In this document: positions 36,334 through 45,373 of the stretch, piece by piece
How the letters are laid out: the number at the start of each line of letters is the position of its first letter
Position numbering within the stretch: the first letter of the stretch is position 1
NCBI RefSeq assembly: GCF_017377795.1
Contig: NZ_JAFRDR010000005.1
Coordinates: forward strand, 1 to 64,000
DNA length: 64,000 nucleotides
Source: Williamsia soli
GTDB taxonomy: Bacteria; Actinomycetota; Actinomycetes; Mycobacteriales; Mycobacteriaceae
Direction of reading: 5' to 3'
Position numbers and translations under genes: made by a program
The notes under the pieces: model-generated
Databases searched by the model: none
The model's input: the letters and a program-made list of their open reading frames with translations, nothing else
What the model was told of the DNA's origin: nothing

Positions 36334-36819
36334 ATGACTGAGACGACCTTTGTCGCGACGGCCGATCTGGTAGACGAGATCGGCCCGGACGTACGCAGCT
36401 GCGATCTTCAACTCACCCAGTACGGGGGCAGGCGCGAGTTCGCTGGCCGGGTCACGACGGTCCGCTGCTTGCAGGACAATGCCCTGCTCAAAGAGGTTCT
36501 CGGCGAGCCGGGCAACGGCGGGGTGCTGGTGATCGACGGCTCAGGATCGCTGCACACCGCCCTCGTCGGCGATGTGATCGCGGAACTGGGTCGCTCCAAC
36601 GGCTGGGCTGGGATCATCGTCAACGGCGCGATCCGCGACGCCAAGATCATCGGGACCCTGGACATCGGCGTCAAAGCGCTGGGGACCAATCCTCGCAAGT
36701 CCACCAAGTCCGGCGCAGGGGAGCGCGATGTGCCGGTCGAGCTCGGTGGCATCACCTTCACTCCCGGCGATCTGGCGTACAGCGACGACGACGGCATCGT
36801 CCTCGTCGCGTCTGAATAG
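36334..36819 (+). CDS. rraA: RraA-like protein (RNase E regulator / HMG-type aldolase fold)
   Basis: The 161-residue protein has the RraA fold: ADLVDEIG start, [13 protein letters not shown], the [16 protein letters not shown] segment and AIRDAKII. RraA inhibits RNase E in E. coli, but many members have 4-hydroxy-4-methyl-2-oxoglutarate aldolase activity; the R-D pattern around AIRD fits both. ATG 36334 is preferred to a TTG at 36328. It ends 10 bases before gabD2, so both probably share a transcript. Confidence 0.85.
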   Translation: MTETTFVATADLVDEIGPDVRSCDLQLTQYGGRREFAGRVTTVRCLQDNALLKEVLGEPGNGGVLVIDGSGSLHTALVGDVIAELGRSNGWAGIIVNGAIRDAKIIGTLDIGVKALGTNPRKSTKSGAGERDVPVELGGITFTPGDLAYSDDDGIVLVASE

Positions 36820-36829
36820 GGGAAAAATC

Positions 36830-38383
36830 ATGGCGAAACCAGATACAGCGACATTTGACCGGTTGCGCGAACTGATCGCGATCGACGACCTCGGATCGCG
36901 GCCGACGCGGCCGGTGCTCGAGGCGTTCAGCGGCACGGAGATGACGACGGTTCCGGTGGGTACCGCCGAGGACGTCGATGCCGCCTTCGAGATCGCGCGC
37001 GCCGCACAGCGCACGTGGGCGCAGGTGTGGCCACGTGAGCGGGCGGCGGTGCTCATCGAGTTCGCCGCGTTGGTGATGAAGAACCTCGACGCGCTGGCCG
37101 ACATGGCGCAGGCCGAGACGGGCAAGGCGCGGAGCTATGCCCAGGAAGAGGTGCTCGACGTCGCGATGACCGCGCGGCACTACGCCAAGACCGGCCCGAA
37201 GCTGCTCGCGGCCGGCAAGGTCAAAGGCATGCTGCCGCTCGCGACCGACGCCCGGGTGCGCTATCAGCCCAAGGGTGTCGTCGGCGTGATCTCCCCGTGG
37301 AACTACCCGATGACCCTCGCGGTGTCGGACGGCCTGGCCGCCTTGATGGCCGGCAACGCCGTGGTCCTCAAGCCGGACAGCCAGACCCCGTATTGCGCGC
37401 TGGCGATGGTGGAACTGCTCTACAAGGCCGGTCTGCCCAAGGAACTGTTCGCCGTGGTCCCTGGTCCGGGATCGGTTGTGGGACAAGCGATTGTCGCCAA
37501 AGCGGACTATCTCATGTTCACCGGCTCCTCGGCGACGGGCGCGCAGCTCGCCGAGCAGTGCGGCCGCCGGCTGATCGGCTTCTCCGCCGAACTCGGGGGC
37601 AAGAACCCGATGATCATCACCAAGACCGCCGATATCGACAATGCGGTCGAGGGGGCTGTGCGAGCCTGCTACTCCAACTCCGGGCAGCTGTGCATCTCCA
37701 TCGAGCGCATCTACGTGGAGAACCCCGTCGCAGAGGAATTCTCGGCGAAGTTCGCCAAACGGGTCGCCGCGATGAAACTCGGCAGCGCGTACGACTTCAC
37801 CACGGAGATGGGATCACTCGCCTCAGCGGCTCAGGTCGACACTGTCGCCGCCCATGTCGCAGATGCCAAAGAGAAGGGCGCGGTGGTGCTGGCAGGCGGT
37901 AACCGCCGCGACGACCTCGGACCGTTCTTCTTCGAGCCGACCGTGCTGACCGGGGTCGCCGAGGGTATGGAGTGCTTCGCGGCCGAGACCTTCGGGCCGC
38001 TTGTCGCGATCTACCCGGTGGACAGCGTGGCCGAAGCGGTGAAACGAGCCAACGACACCGAATACGGGTTGAACGCCAGCGTCTTCGCGGGGTCGTCGGA
38101 CGAGGGACGCAAGATCGCCGCGGAACTGCGGGCGGGCACGGTGAACCTGAATGAGGGGTACGCCGCCGCGTGGGGTTCCACTGCCGCTCCGATGGGCGGG
38201 ATGGGGATCTCCGGGGTCGGCCGCCGCCACGGCGCCGAGGGTTTGCTGAAGTACACCGAGCCGCAGACCGTCGCCGAACAGCGGGTCATCGGTCTCGGCG
38301 GTATCAAGGGCGTGCCGCGGGGGTTGTTCCTGCGGATCGTGCCGACCTTCATCAAGTCGCTGAAGTTCTTGCCCGGGCGGTAG
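36830..38383 (+). CDS. gabD2: succinate-semialdehyde dehydrogenase (GabD2 type)
   Basis: The 517-residue aldehyde dehydrogenase oxidises succinic semialdehyde to succinate with NADP. Visible landmarks are PWNYP, the general-base Glu in FSAELGGKNP, and the nucleophile Cys in NSGQLCISIERIY. The length and C-terminal hydrophobic tail match the GabD2 subfamily of actinobacteria. ATG 36830 has AGGGGAA upstream. It may link GABA or alpha-ketoglutarate bypass to the citric acid cycle. Confidence 0.9.
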   Translation: MAKPDTATFDRLRELIAIDDLGSRPTRPVLEAFSGTEMTTVPVGTAEDVDAAFEIARAAQRTWAQVWPRERAAVLIEFAALVMKNLDALADMAQAETGKARSYAQEEVLDVAMTARHYAKTGPKLLAAGKVKGMLPLATDARVRYQPKGVVGVISPWNYPMTLAVSDGLAALMAGNAVVLKPDSQTPYCALAMVELLYKAGLPKELFAVVPGPGSVVGQAIVAKADYLMFTGSSATGAQLAEQCGRRLIGFSAELGGKNPMIITKTADIDNAVEGAVRACYSNSGQLCISIERIYVENPVAEEFSAKFAKRVAAMKLGSAYDFTTEMGSLASAAQVDTVAAHVADAKEKGAVVLAGGNRRDDLGPFFFEPTVLTGVAEGMECFAAETFGPLVAIYPVDSVAEAVKRANDTEYGLNASVFAGSSDEGRKIAAELRAGTVNLNEGYAAAWGSTAAPMGGMGISGVGRRHGAEGLLKYTEPQTVAEQRVIGLGGIKGVPRGLFLRIVPTFIKSLKFLPGR

Positions 38384-38435
38384 GGGCTTCGGCGCGGACG
38401 CCTCGGCCAGAAAGGTCAGCTGACTCTCTGGCCGG

Positions 38436-39020
38436 TCAGGTCCCGCTTCGGTTCCTCCACCAGCGAACCACATAGATCACCAATGCGCCGAACAACGCCA
38501 GTCCGACACTGACCACCGGAACCTGCCGCGACGGCTCGGGCACCGGTGTGGGCTCGGTACGTTTGAGGGCGGTGAACCGGGCGCTGTGCTCCTCGGTGGG
38601 GGTGGGCTCCTCGACGACGAGCTCGGGCGTAACAGGTTTCGGTGCCGCAGGGGGCGCAGGTGCCACCGCTTGCGCGGGTGTCGACTTGGGTGGCGCGGTG
38701 TTACCCGGCTTGTCGGGCCCCTTCTTCGTCGGTGGCTTCCGAGGCGCGGACTTCGCCGCGGCAGACGTGGCGGCAGGCACCGAGTCCGTCGTGGGTGCGG
38801 CCTTCTTCGCGGGTGCCTTCTTGGCCGGCGCTGCCTTCTTCGCCGGAGCCGCTTTCTTGGCAGCTGTCTTCTTCGCCGGAGCCTTTGTGGCGGGCGCTGC
38901 CTTCTTCGCCGGGGCCTTCTTCGCGGCCGCCTTCTTCGCAGGTGCTTTTTTCGCCGGTGGAGTCCCGGGCCCGTCAGGAGAAGGCTGATCGCCAGGGGAG
39001 TTCAGATCCGGGTCGGCCAT
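38436..39020 (-). CDS. Lys/Ala-rich histone-H1-like protein with C-terminal membrane anchor
   Basis: The 194-residue protein has a Pro/Asp-rich start (MADPDLNSPGDQ), then about ten AKKA/PAKK-type repeats (residues 20-75) resembling histone H1 or Hc1, a Pro-rich linker, and a hydrophobic helix (VVSVGLALFGALVIYVVRWW) followed by basic residues. The basic region could bind DNA, RNA or wall polymers, and the C-terminal helix would attach it to the membrane. The start at 39020 has AAGGAG upstream; a longer frame to 39122 crosses into the CopD gene. It follows copD by 67 bases on the same strand. Its role is unknown. Confidence 0.75.
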   Translation of the reverse strand: MADPDLNSPGDQPSPDGPGTPPAKKAPAKKAAAKKAPAKKAAPATKAPAKKTAAKKAAPAKKAAPAKKAPAKKAAPTTDSVPAATSAAAKSAPRKPPTKKGPDKPGNTAPPKSTPAQAVAPAPPAAPKPVTPELVVEEPTPTEEHSARFTALKRTEPTPVPEPSRQVPVVSVGLALFGALVIYVVRWWRNRSGT

Positions 39021-39087
39021 GGAAGATTGCGCTCCTTCGCTCTCTGCTGCGTCCTTGTCAATGATGCCCGGTACCGACCGAGTCGGC

Positions 39088-40014
39088 TCAGTTGGGTGCA
39101 GTGGTTCCCAGGCCGGCGGCAAGGCCGATCACCACCGCCATCAGCATGACTTCGGTGATCGCGCGACGCAGGGACACCTCTTCGCCGGTGCGGTGGGCGC
39201 GCGCCGCGGGCAACCAGGTGGTGCGCTGACGAAAGGCAACGATGATCAGCATCGCGAGGCCTGCAGACTTGGCCAGCAGGATGCGGCCGTAACCGGTAGT
39301 TGTCAGCTCACCGAGCGAATCGAGTTCGAGAAACGCTGCCACCACGCCCGTGAGGAACAGCACGAGGACGCACCATTGCGCATACCCGGAGAACAGTGGC
39401 AGGCTCGTCGCCCAACCCTTTCGGCCTCGAACGGTCAGTGCCAGCGCTGCCAACCCACCGCACCACCAACCGGCGGCGAGGACGTGGACGGCGACCAACA
39501 CCGGCCCGCCGGTCTGCTGACCGAGGTGACCGGTCACGGGTCCGATCAGCAATCCAAGAGCGGTCACCGCGGCCGCGGCCTCGGGAGCCGCCATCGTCGG
39601 CCGGAACATCCAGACCACCGCGAACACCGCCACCACCAGCGCACATCCGGTACCGATCAGGGCCGGCGTCACCCCGCTCACCCGCACGAAGTCCGACAAC
39701 CCGACCGCTCCGGGAGAGCGCCCGGTCCGCTCGGCGACCCCGAGCCAGGCGGCGACCAGCGCGGCCGCGAACCAGACGCCGGCCAGGATCGCGACCATCT
39801 GCAGCGCTCGCGGCTCGGTGGGTTCTCCACCGAGCACCCGCAGGCTGGTCAGCCCCAGCACGGCGATGGCTGCGCAGATGGCCACCGCGCTCGCCGCAGC
39901 ATCCATCTCGGGACCGCCCGGGCGGGCGATCACCCAGCACAACCCGACTCCGAGCCAGGCCGCGGGCACGACACCGATCAACCATTCACGACGCGTCGTG
40001 CCCGCAGCCCGCAC
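39088..40014 (-). CDS. copD: CopD-family copper membrane protein
   Basis: The 308-residue protein has about eight membrane helices and a CopD domain, with HVLAAGWWCGGLAAL and KSAGLAMLIIVAFRQRTTW. CopD-type proteins handle copper across the membrane. The GTG at 40014 lies 3 bases after the CopC stop, so the two are translated together. It is the last typical member of the copper cassette. Confidence 0.88.
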   Translation of the reverse strand: MRAAGTTRREWLIGVVPAAWLGVGLCWVIARPGGPEMDAAASAVAICAAIAVLGLTSLRVLGGEPTEPRALQMVAILAGVWFAAALVAAWLGVAERTGRSPGAVGLSDFVRVSGVTPALIGTGCALVVAVFAVVWMFRPTMAAPEAAAAVTALGLLIGPVTGHLGQQTGGPVLVAVHVLAAGWWCGGLAALALTVRGRKGWATSLPLFSGYAQWCVLVLFLTGVVAAFLELDSLGELTTTGYGRILLAKSAGLAMLIIVAFRQRTTWLPAARAHRTGEEVSLRRAITEVMLMAVVIGLAAGLGTTAPN

Positions 40015-40017
40015 GGC

Positions 40018-40533
40018 CTAATTCCTGCGCTGCAGGCGGAGTGCGACGGCCAGACCGCCTCCGAACACGACCACCGCGACGACGATGAACGGCCACACGG
40101 GGATGCCCGAGGACGAGGATTCGTCGTCGTCATCGACGGAGGCGCCGGGAGTGCCCTGTCCGGCGGTGGTGAGGGTGAACGTCAGCTGACCCTCGACCGG
40201 ATGCCCATCCGCCGACGTCACCCGGTAGTTGATCAGATACTCGCCCGCAGGCCCGAGCTCGCGCAGCTGCGTGCTGACGCTACGGCCGGTGACGGTCGGT
40301 TCGCCGTCCTGCCAGTAGTTTCGATCGGGCCCCACCACGGTCAACGCCGGAAAGCTCTCCTGCAGTGGCTCGTTGAAGGTGAGCGTCACTGTCGGAGGTC
40401 CCGCACTGACGGACGAACCGTCCGCGGGGTCGGAGCTGACCAGCGCCGAGTGTGCCGATGCTGTCGGGGCGAACGCGAACGTCGTCAGCAGTGTTATCAC
40501 GATCGCGCCGAGGGTCAGCGCCAACCGCCTCAC
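40018..40533 (-). CDS. copC: CopC-domain copper-binding protein, membrane anchored
   Basis: The 171-residue protein has a signal peptide whose cleavage (PTASA before HSALVSSDPADG) leaves His1, a copper ligand in CopC proteins. The beta-sandwich domain (LTFNEPLQESFPALTVVG, SADGHPVEGQLTFTL) follows, with an acidic Asp/Ser linker and a C-terminal transmembrane helix. The GTG start overlaps the YcnI stop by 4 bases. It probably carries extracytoplasmic copper to CopD. Confidence 0.92.
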   Translation of the reverse strand: MRRLALTLGAIVITLLTTFAFAPTASAHSALVSSDPADGSSVSAGPPTVTLTFNEPLQESFPALTVVGPDRNYWQDGEPTVTGRSVSTQLRELGPAGEYLINYRVTSADGHPVEGQLTFTLTTAGQGTPGASVDDDDESSSSGIPVWPFIVVAVVVFGGGLAVALRLQRRN

Positions 40534-41234
40534 GAGCGCTTGCGGGCCAGTGCGCCGACCGCCACGCCGATGCCCAAGGCGCCCAACACGATTCCGGTAC
40601 CGGCGAGCCAACGCGCGGTGTTGTCGGTATTCGACTCGGTGTTCGACTCGGACGATTCGGAGGTGCTCTGGCTGTCCTCCTCGTGGGTTGCGGTGTCGAC
40701 GCCGTGCCCGTCGGCGGTCTTGGCGCCCAGTGTCACTGTCGGAGCAGGCTTGTCCGGCTCCGGCTGGCCTTCGACCGTCGGCTGATCCCACGCCACCACT
40801 TCACCGTCGGAGTACGTCTGCACCGCGGGCAGTGTCACCGTCGCCTGCTCGGGTAGCGGTCCGCCGGAGAGCCGGAATTGCACGAACTCACCGGGATTGA
40901 TGCCCGGGTTGCCGGGGGCTGCCGTCCACGTCACGGAGGTCGCCTCCTCGCTGGCGGGATCTTTGGTGATCTCGGCGGTCCAGCCCGGCATCGGTTCGGT
41001 TCGAGCGGACTTCAGGTTGGGCAGTGTCACCGCCACTTTGGTGGTGCTCGCGGTGTCCGACTCGTTGGGGACCCGGAACGTGATGACGCCGTAGCCGCCC
41101 TGCGTGAGGTCGTCGCCGGCTGCGGTGACGTGTGCCGCCGCGACGCCGGCGCCGAGCAGGCTCAGACCGCCGACCACGGTGGCGGCGGCGAGTGAGGCAC
41201 CGAGAACGCGGGCGCGTCGTGAAAATGAAGACAT
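40530..41234 (-). CDS. ycnI: YcnI-like (DUF1775) copper-binding protein, membrane anchored
   Basis: The 234-residue precursor has a signal peptide cleaved before HVTAAGDDL, giving a mature N-terminal His as needed for the histidine-brace copper site of YcnI proteins. The DUF1775 domain (VITFRVPNESDT, MPGWTAEITKD, FVQFRLSGGPLP) is followed by a Ser/Asn/Glu-rich linker and a C-terminal helix (WLAGTGIVLGALGIGVAVGAL). ATG 41234 follows AGGAA. It is the first gene of the copper operon and is translationally coupled to CopC. Confidence 0.92.
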   Translation of the reverse strand: MSSFSRRARVLGASLAAATVVGGLSLLGAGVAAAHVTAAGDDLTQGGYGVITFRVPNESDTASTTKVAVTLPNLKSARTEPMPGWTAEITKDPASEEATSVTWTAAPGNPGINPGEFVQFRLSGGPLPEQATVTLPAVQTYSDGEVVAWDQPTVEGQPEPDKPAPTVTLGAKTADGHGVDTATHEEDSQSTSESSESNTESNTDNTARWLAGTGIVLGALGIGVAVGALARKRS

Positions 41235-41307
41235 GATTGTTCCTGACTTGATATCGCAGTGATGCCACCGCGCACGAAAGGCGGGTGGTTGGGGGAGGAG
41301 AAGGCGA

Positions 41308-41754
41308 TCAGGCCGCCGGCGGTCCCCGGAGTCCGACGCCGCCGGATGCGAGGACACCGACGAGGGGTCGCCGCTGCGGAGCGGAAGTCACCACGAATCG
41401 GGTGAGGTCGGTGATCGGCCCGGCGACCAGGAACCGCAGGGTCCGGATGACCGACGTGATCACTGAGTAAAGCCTGCCCGACCCGGCGATCAACAGTGCG
41501 CAGATCGGGATGGCGATGAGGTGGGTCGAGGCCATGGCCGCGGTCGACGAATGCGTATGGGCCATCGGATCGGCGGTCAGGGACAGGACGGTATGACCCG
41601 CCAACTGGGCGCCGGTGAGCAAGGCGACGAATGCCGCCATCGAAGTGAGCCGGTGTGACAGGGCACCCGCGGCGACGCCTATCACCACGAGCAACACGAG
41701 CCCGGCCGAACCGGGCAGATGGCCGGACGCCACACCGTGGGCGGCAACCGCCAA
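41308..41754 (-). CDS. membrane protein upstream of the copper operon
   Basis: The 148-residue protein has about three hydrophobic segments with His-containing loops (MAHTHSSTAAMASTHLIAIP), which could bind copper. The TTG at 41754 is the annotated start; the frame is open upstream and overlaps the stop of the Lys/Ala-rich gene, where a CTG could start it. It ends 73 bases before ycnI and is likely part of the same operon. The family is not recognised with certainty. Confidence 0.6.
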   Translation of the reverse strand: MAVAAHGVASGHLPGSAGLVLLVVIGVAAGALSHRLTSMAAFVALLTGAQLAGHTVLSLTADPMAHTHSSTAAMASTHLIAIPICALLIAGSGRLYSVITSVIRTLRFLVAGPITDLTRFVVTSAPQRRPLVGVLASGGVGLRGPPAA

Positions 41755-41786
41755 CGCCGGTGCGGTGAAAGTGACGGCCAGAGATT

Positions 41787-42479
41787 TCAGGGACGGACTC
41801 CCAGCCGGGCCAGGAGGTCGGCGTCGATTGCGGCCAGTTCACGACTGATTGCGGCGTGCGCGCTGCGCCGGCGCGCGGCGGGCATGTGCTCGGCTGCCGC
41901 GACCGCGGTCGACAGATCCGACAACCGCTGCCCCATGATCGTGGTGAACGTCTTCGTCTCGGCGTCCGAATGCTTGGCGGTGAGGGTCTGCAGCGACTCT
42001 TTTGCGCCCGAGATCCGTGCGGACAGGGCCGCGCCGTGGCCGCTGTACCGGTTCAGTTCCGCTATCGGAACACCGGCGCGGTCGGCCTGGACGCGGCTGA
42101 TCTGTTCGCGGGCCGCCGTGCTCGCGCGGTAGGCGATGGGTACGAGAACCGGGGACAACACCTTCGCGACCTGCAGGTATCGCTTGACGCGGGCGGTGGA
42201 GAGCAACTTGCCGTCGGCAACGGCCTTGGCGTTGGCCTGCGCGATCTTCAAATTCGTCTCGTTGGTCTTCGCCAAGACCTTCGCGGCGTTCTTGTCCAGC
42301 TGGGCCTGGGCCTTGAACGATTTCTTGGCGAGCTTGCGCTGTTGCTTCCGCTCGGCCTTGGCGTCCTTGCGGCCGGACTTGTCCTCGAGGCGGGCCTCCA
42401 GTTTGGCCTTGGCCTTGAGGGCCTTCGCCTGCGCTTTGCGCTGGGCTCGGCTTGTGCGACCGGAACTGAACAGACCCAT
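41787..42479 (-). CDS. Lys/Ala-rich coiled-coil protein (DUF6474-like)
   Basis: The 230-residue protein begins MGLFSSGRTSRAQRKAQAKA, continues with a highly charged Lys/Ala coiled coil (residues 10-90) and ends in a helical domain (EQISRVQADRAGVPIAELNRYSGHGAALSARISGAK). It resembles actinobacterial DUF6474 proteins of unknown function. ATG 42479 was chosen over 42575 because the extra N-terminus has a Cys/Arg-rich composition unlike the gene. It leads the minus-strand operon and is divergent from the TM0106 nuclease. Confidence 0.75.
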   Translation of the reverse strand: MGLFSSGRTSRAQRKAQAKALKAKAKLEARLEDKSGRKDAKAERKQQRKLAKKSFKAQAQLDKNAAKVLAKTNETNLKIAQANAKAVADGKLLSTARVKRYLQVAKVLSPVLVPIAYRASTAAREQISRVQADRAGVPIAELNRYSGHGAALSARISGAKESLQTLTAKHSDAETKTFTTIMGQRLSDLSTAVAAAEHMPAARRRSAHAAISRELAAIDADLLARLGVRP

Positions 42480-42617
42480 GCGGTGCGACCCTCTCGCTTG
42501 TTTCGACCAGCCCCGCCTGCGGCGGTGTGCGAATTGTCGTGCAGTTGCGGTACAAGCATTACATAGCGTGCTCACCGGAGTTGTAGGCCCGAGCGCTCAA
42601 GACGGAGGATGGTGTCG

Positions 42618-44288
42618 ATGGCAACACGATCATCGGTGCCATCTGGCCCGACACACACTCTGCTGACGCCTCGTGACCTGAGCGGTTGCGAGCATCGTCT
42701 TGCCCTGGACTCGAGGTTCCCCGCCGCGGTTGCCGTGCCCGACGACGCCGGGGTGGCCATGCGCAAAGAAGCGGCCGCCGACCACCGGAGCCGGGTCCGG
42801 GACATGCTCCACGCGCTGCACTCCGACGAACTCGCGGGGTGGGCCGACGCGTCCGCCGGTGGGCGGGCCTACCGCGTGCAGCAGACGATGGCGGCCATCG
42901 CCGCCGGTGCGCGCTGGATCTGGGGCGCCACCCTGCCCGACGACGTCGAGGGTGGTCGCCGCGGCTGGGCGGAGTTGCTGATCCGGGTGGACGACACCCG
43001 GGGTGCCGAGGCCCACGAGGGTGCGGCGTACATGCCGGTGATCGTCGTCAACCACAAGGCGTCCGATCCCGGTTCGGGTGCCATCACCAGTCCTGTGTGG
43101 GCGTGGCAGCCGATGATCGACGAAACCCGCAAGGTGCGCGGGAATTCCCGGGACACCACGCGGCTGGCCCAGCTCTACCGGATGCTGCAGACGCTCGGTG
43201 TCGCGGGAGTCGGATTGCTGCCCGCCGGGCCGGCAGGAGGCGTCATCGGCCTCGACATCGACTGCATGGTCGTCCTCGATCTCACGGATGCGCTGATCCG
43301 GTACGACGCTCTGCTGATCAGACGGCAGGGCATCGCGGCTGGGGACGTGCCCACGGCGCCGTCCCGGATCGGCGAGTGCCGCAGCTGCGCCTGGTGGTCG
43401 AAGTGTGGGCCCGAACTCGAGGCGGCCCGAGACGTCAGCCTCGTCGTCAACGGAAATCTCACCCAACTGCTCGCGACAGTCGATGTACGGACCATCGATC
43501 AGCTGGCCGGATACGACGGACCGGCGCCGGAGGGCTGGCCGGGCACCCTCGACGACGCGATCCTGATGGCGCGCGCCCGCCTGGCAGATGTGTCGCTGAT
43601 CCGTCGGATGCCCGAGGTCGTAGTGGTGCGCGCCGACGTCGAGGTCGATGTCGACATGGAGAGCTACCAGGACGACGGGGCCTATCTATGGGGCACCCTG
43701 CTCACCGACAACACCGATCCGTTGCGGCCGGTGATCTATCGCCCGTTCGTCACCTGGACGCCGTTGCCGACCCGCGACGAGGCCCGCTCGTTCGCCGAGT
43801 TCTGGACGTGGCTGATCGGCGAACGGGACCGCAGTGTCGCGGCAGGCAAGACTTTTGCGGCTTATTGCTATTCACAACAGGCCGAGAACCGGTGGCTGCT
43901 CGGCTCCGCGGACCGGTTTGTCGGCGAGCCCGGGGTCCCGACCCGCGACGAGGTGCTCGAGTTCATCAATTCACCCCAGTGGGTGGACATCTACGAGGCC
44001 GTCAGCAGCAACTTCCTCAGTCCGCAGGGCAAGGGTCTCAAGAAGGTCGCTCCCCACGCCGGTTTTCACTGGCGCGACGACGAAGCCGGGGGTGAGGCGT
44101 CGATGCAGTGGTACCGCCGTGCGGTGGGACTGGACGGTGACCAGATCGATCAGACGCAGCGAGCCCGATTACTCGAGTACAACGAAGACGACGTCCAGGC
44201 GACGAAGGCCCTACGTGAGTGGATGAGCGCAGGTGCCGCCGAGCAGGTCCCGTTGGGCACCGACCTGCCCGGTCCTGCGGCGACCTGA
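42618..44288 (+). CDS. TM0106-family RecB-like nuclease
   Basis: The 556-residue protein belongs to the TM0106 family of putative RecB-type nucleases. The N-terminal Cys-containing part (LSGCEHRLALDSRFP) and the CRSCAWWSKCGPEL segment suggest an Fe-S or metal-binding Cys set. A C-terminal RNase-H-like exonuclease domain has acidic residues in DVEVDVDME and YNEDDVQATKALREW. It likely acts in DNA repair or RNA/DNA processing. ATG 42618 follows GGAGG with good spacing; 42609 is also in frame but too close to the ribosome-binding site. Confidence 0.85.
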   Translation: MATRSSVPSGPTHTLLTPRDLSGCEHRLALDSRFPAAVAVPDDAGVAMRKEAAADHRSRVRDMLHALHSDELAGWADASAGGRAYRVQQTMAAIAAGARWIWGATLPDDVEGGRRGWAELLIRVDDTRGAEAHEGAAYMPVIVVNHKASDPGSGAITSPVWAWQPMIDETRKVRGNSRDTTRLAQLYRMLQTLGVAGVGLLPAGPAGGVIGLDIDCMVVLDLTDALIRYDALLIRRQGIAAGDVPTAPSRIGECRSCAWWSKCGPELEAARDVSLVVNGNLTQLLATVDVRTIDQLAGYDGPAPEGWPGTLDDAILMARARLADVSLIRRMPEVVVVRADVEVDVDMESYQDDGAYLWGTLLTDNTDPLRPVIYRPFVTWTPLPTRDEARSFAEFWTWLIGERDRSVAAGKTFAAYCYSQQAENRWLLGSADRFVGEPGVPTRDEVLEFINSPQWVDIYEAVSSNFLSPQGKGLKKVAPHAGFHWRDDEAGGEASMQWYRRAVGLDGDQIDQTQRARLLEYNEDDVQATKALREWMSAGAAEQVPLGTDLPGPAAT

Positions 44289-44297
44289 CCAGCGCTG

Positions 44298-45101
44298 TCA
44301 GCCGCGGAGAGATCCGCGAAGGGATTCGAGGAACGAGCCGCTCCCCAGCAGTGCCAGCGCGCCGAGCGCGAGCAATCCGGCCGGGGCGAGGTCGCGCGCC
44401 GTGTCCGCGCCGGCACATCCGCCTGCCGAGTCGGCACCGAGTAGGCAACTCGCCGAGGCAGGTAGAGGAGCTCCCGCGTCTGTGTTAACCGGAGCCGGAT
44501 TCGGCGGCGTCGCGGCGGGGTTTCCCGGGGCTCGGGTGGCCTGCGGCGCGGCGGGTGACGAGATGGTCTCGGGGACATCGACGGTCGGTACCGGAACGAT
44601 GGCCCCGCCGCTTCCACCGGTACCCGACCCGCGTCCACCACCCCCGGCCACGCCGGGGACCTGCTCGGCAGCGGGTTTGGAGGACTCTGGATTCTTGTTC
44701 GGTGCTGTGCCGGGCAGCCGCGTGCCGGGCAGTCGCGTGCCGGTGGGCGTGGCCGTCGGGGTCGGTGTGGTGCGCGTCTGGCGGGTGCCGCCCGTGCCGC
44801 CACCGTTGATCGGCGGTACGAAAGCCGACGTGGTTGTCGAACTGTCGGCTGTCGAACTGCTGGTGGTCGACGTGCTGGTGGTGGCCTCGGTGGTCGTCGT
44901 GGCCTCGGTGGTGGTCGTTTCTGTCGCGGTCTCACTCGGACCGTTGCAGTGGTGGTGGTGGTGATCACCGGGATGACAGTGCGCGTCGGCGGGAGACGAG
45001 GTGGTCAAGACGAGTGCGGCGCCTCCGGCGACCAGGGCGGCTGCCGCCAGGGTTGCCGACCACCGCAGGACACGCACCCGCGGCGCACGGTGCTTCGACA
45101 T
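44298..45101 (-). CDS. His-, Thr- and Pro-rich secreted surface protein
   Basis: The 267-residue precursor has a signal peptide (MSKHRAPRVRVLRWSATLAA, cleaved near ADA) and a mature start HCHPGDHHHHHC, a dense His/Cys cluster suited to metal binding. Thr/Ser/Glu repeats, a Pro/Thr/Gly-rich region and a C-terminal hydrophobic helix (GLLALGALALLGSGSF) follow. It is probably a wall-spanning protein. Low complexity prevents a family call. It is convergent with the TM0106 gene. Confidence 0.7.
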   Translation of the reverse strand: MSKHRAPRVRVLRWSATLAAAALVAGGAALVLTTSSPADAHCHPGDHHHHHCNGPSETATETTTTEATTTTEATTSTSTTSSSTADSSTTTSAFVPPINGGGTGGTRQTRTTPTPTATPTGTRLPGTRLPGTAPNKNPESSKPAAEQVPGVAGGGGRGSGTGGSGGAIVPVPTVDVPETISSPAAPQATRAPGNPAATPPNPAPVNTDAGAPLPASASCLLGADSAGGCAGADTARDLAPAGLLALGALALLGSGSFLESLRGSLRG

Positions 45102-45313
45102 CGAAACCTCCATGGGGGTGAACGGCGCGTGACTCTTGAAATTTCGTGCTGTTCACGGTTTATTCAGGTGGGCCCGGTCAGCGTCGACCTGGAGTCCGAG
45201 AGCAATCTGCATGCCATCGCGGGCAGTCTGCACCGCCTTGGCAGCAATATTTCGATAAGCTACCATATGGCAAACACGACGTGCGGAGTAGTGAATTTCT
45301 TACTTCTAGCTGG

Positions 45314-45327
45314 TCGCTGCGCAGCGA
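45314..45327. promoter_or_regulatory. 14-bp palindrome upstream of the XRE gene
   Basis: TCGCTGCGCAGCGA is perfectly palindromic and lies about 30-47 bases before the possible starts of the XRE regulator at 45356 or 45374. It is a candidate operator for that regulator. The rest of the gap (45114-45313) contains nothing I can name. Confidence 0.5.
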
Positions 45328-45373
45328 TCGGCCCTCATTGGGAGGCACACCTGAGATGCGCGTGGAGCGTGGA

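Noticed and set aside
38548-40785. Plus-strand open frames (one Gly/Ala-rich, one of 588 residues) opposite the H1-like and copper genes
   Set aside because: They are antisense of AKKA repeats and of CopC/CopD, and they lack signals or homology.
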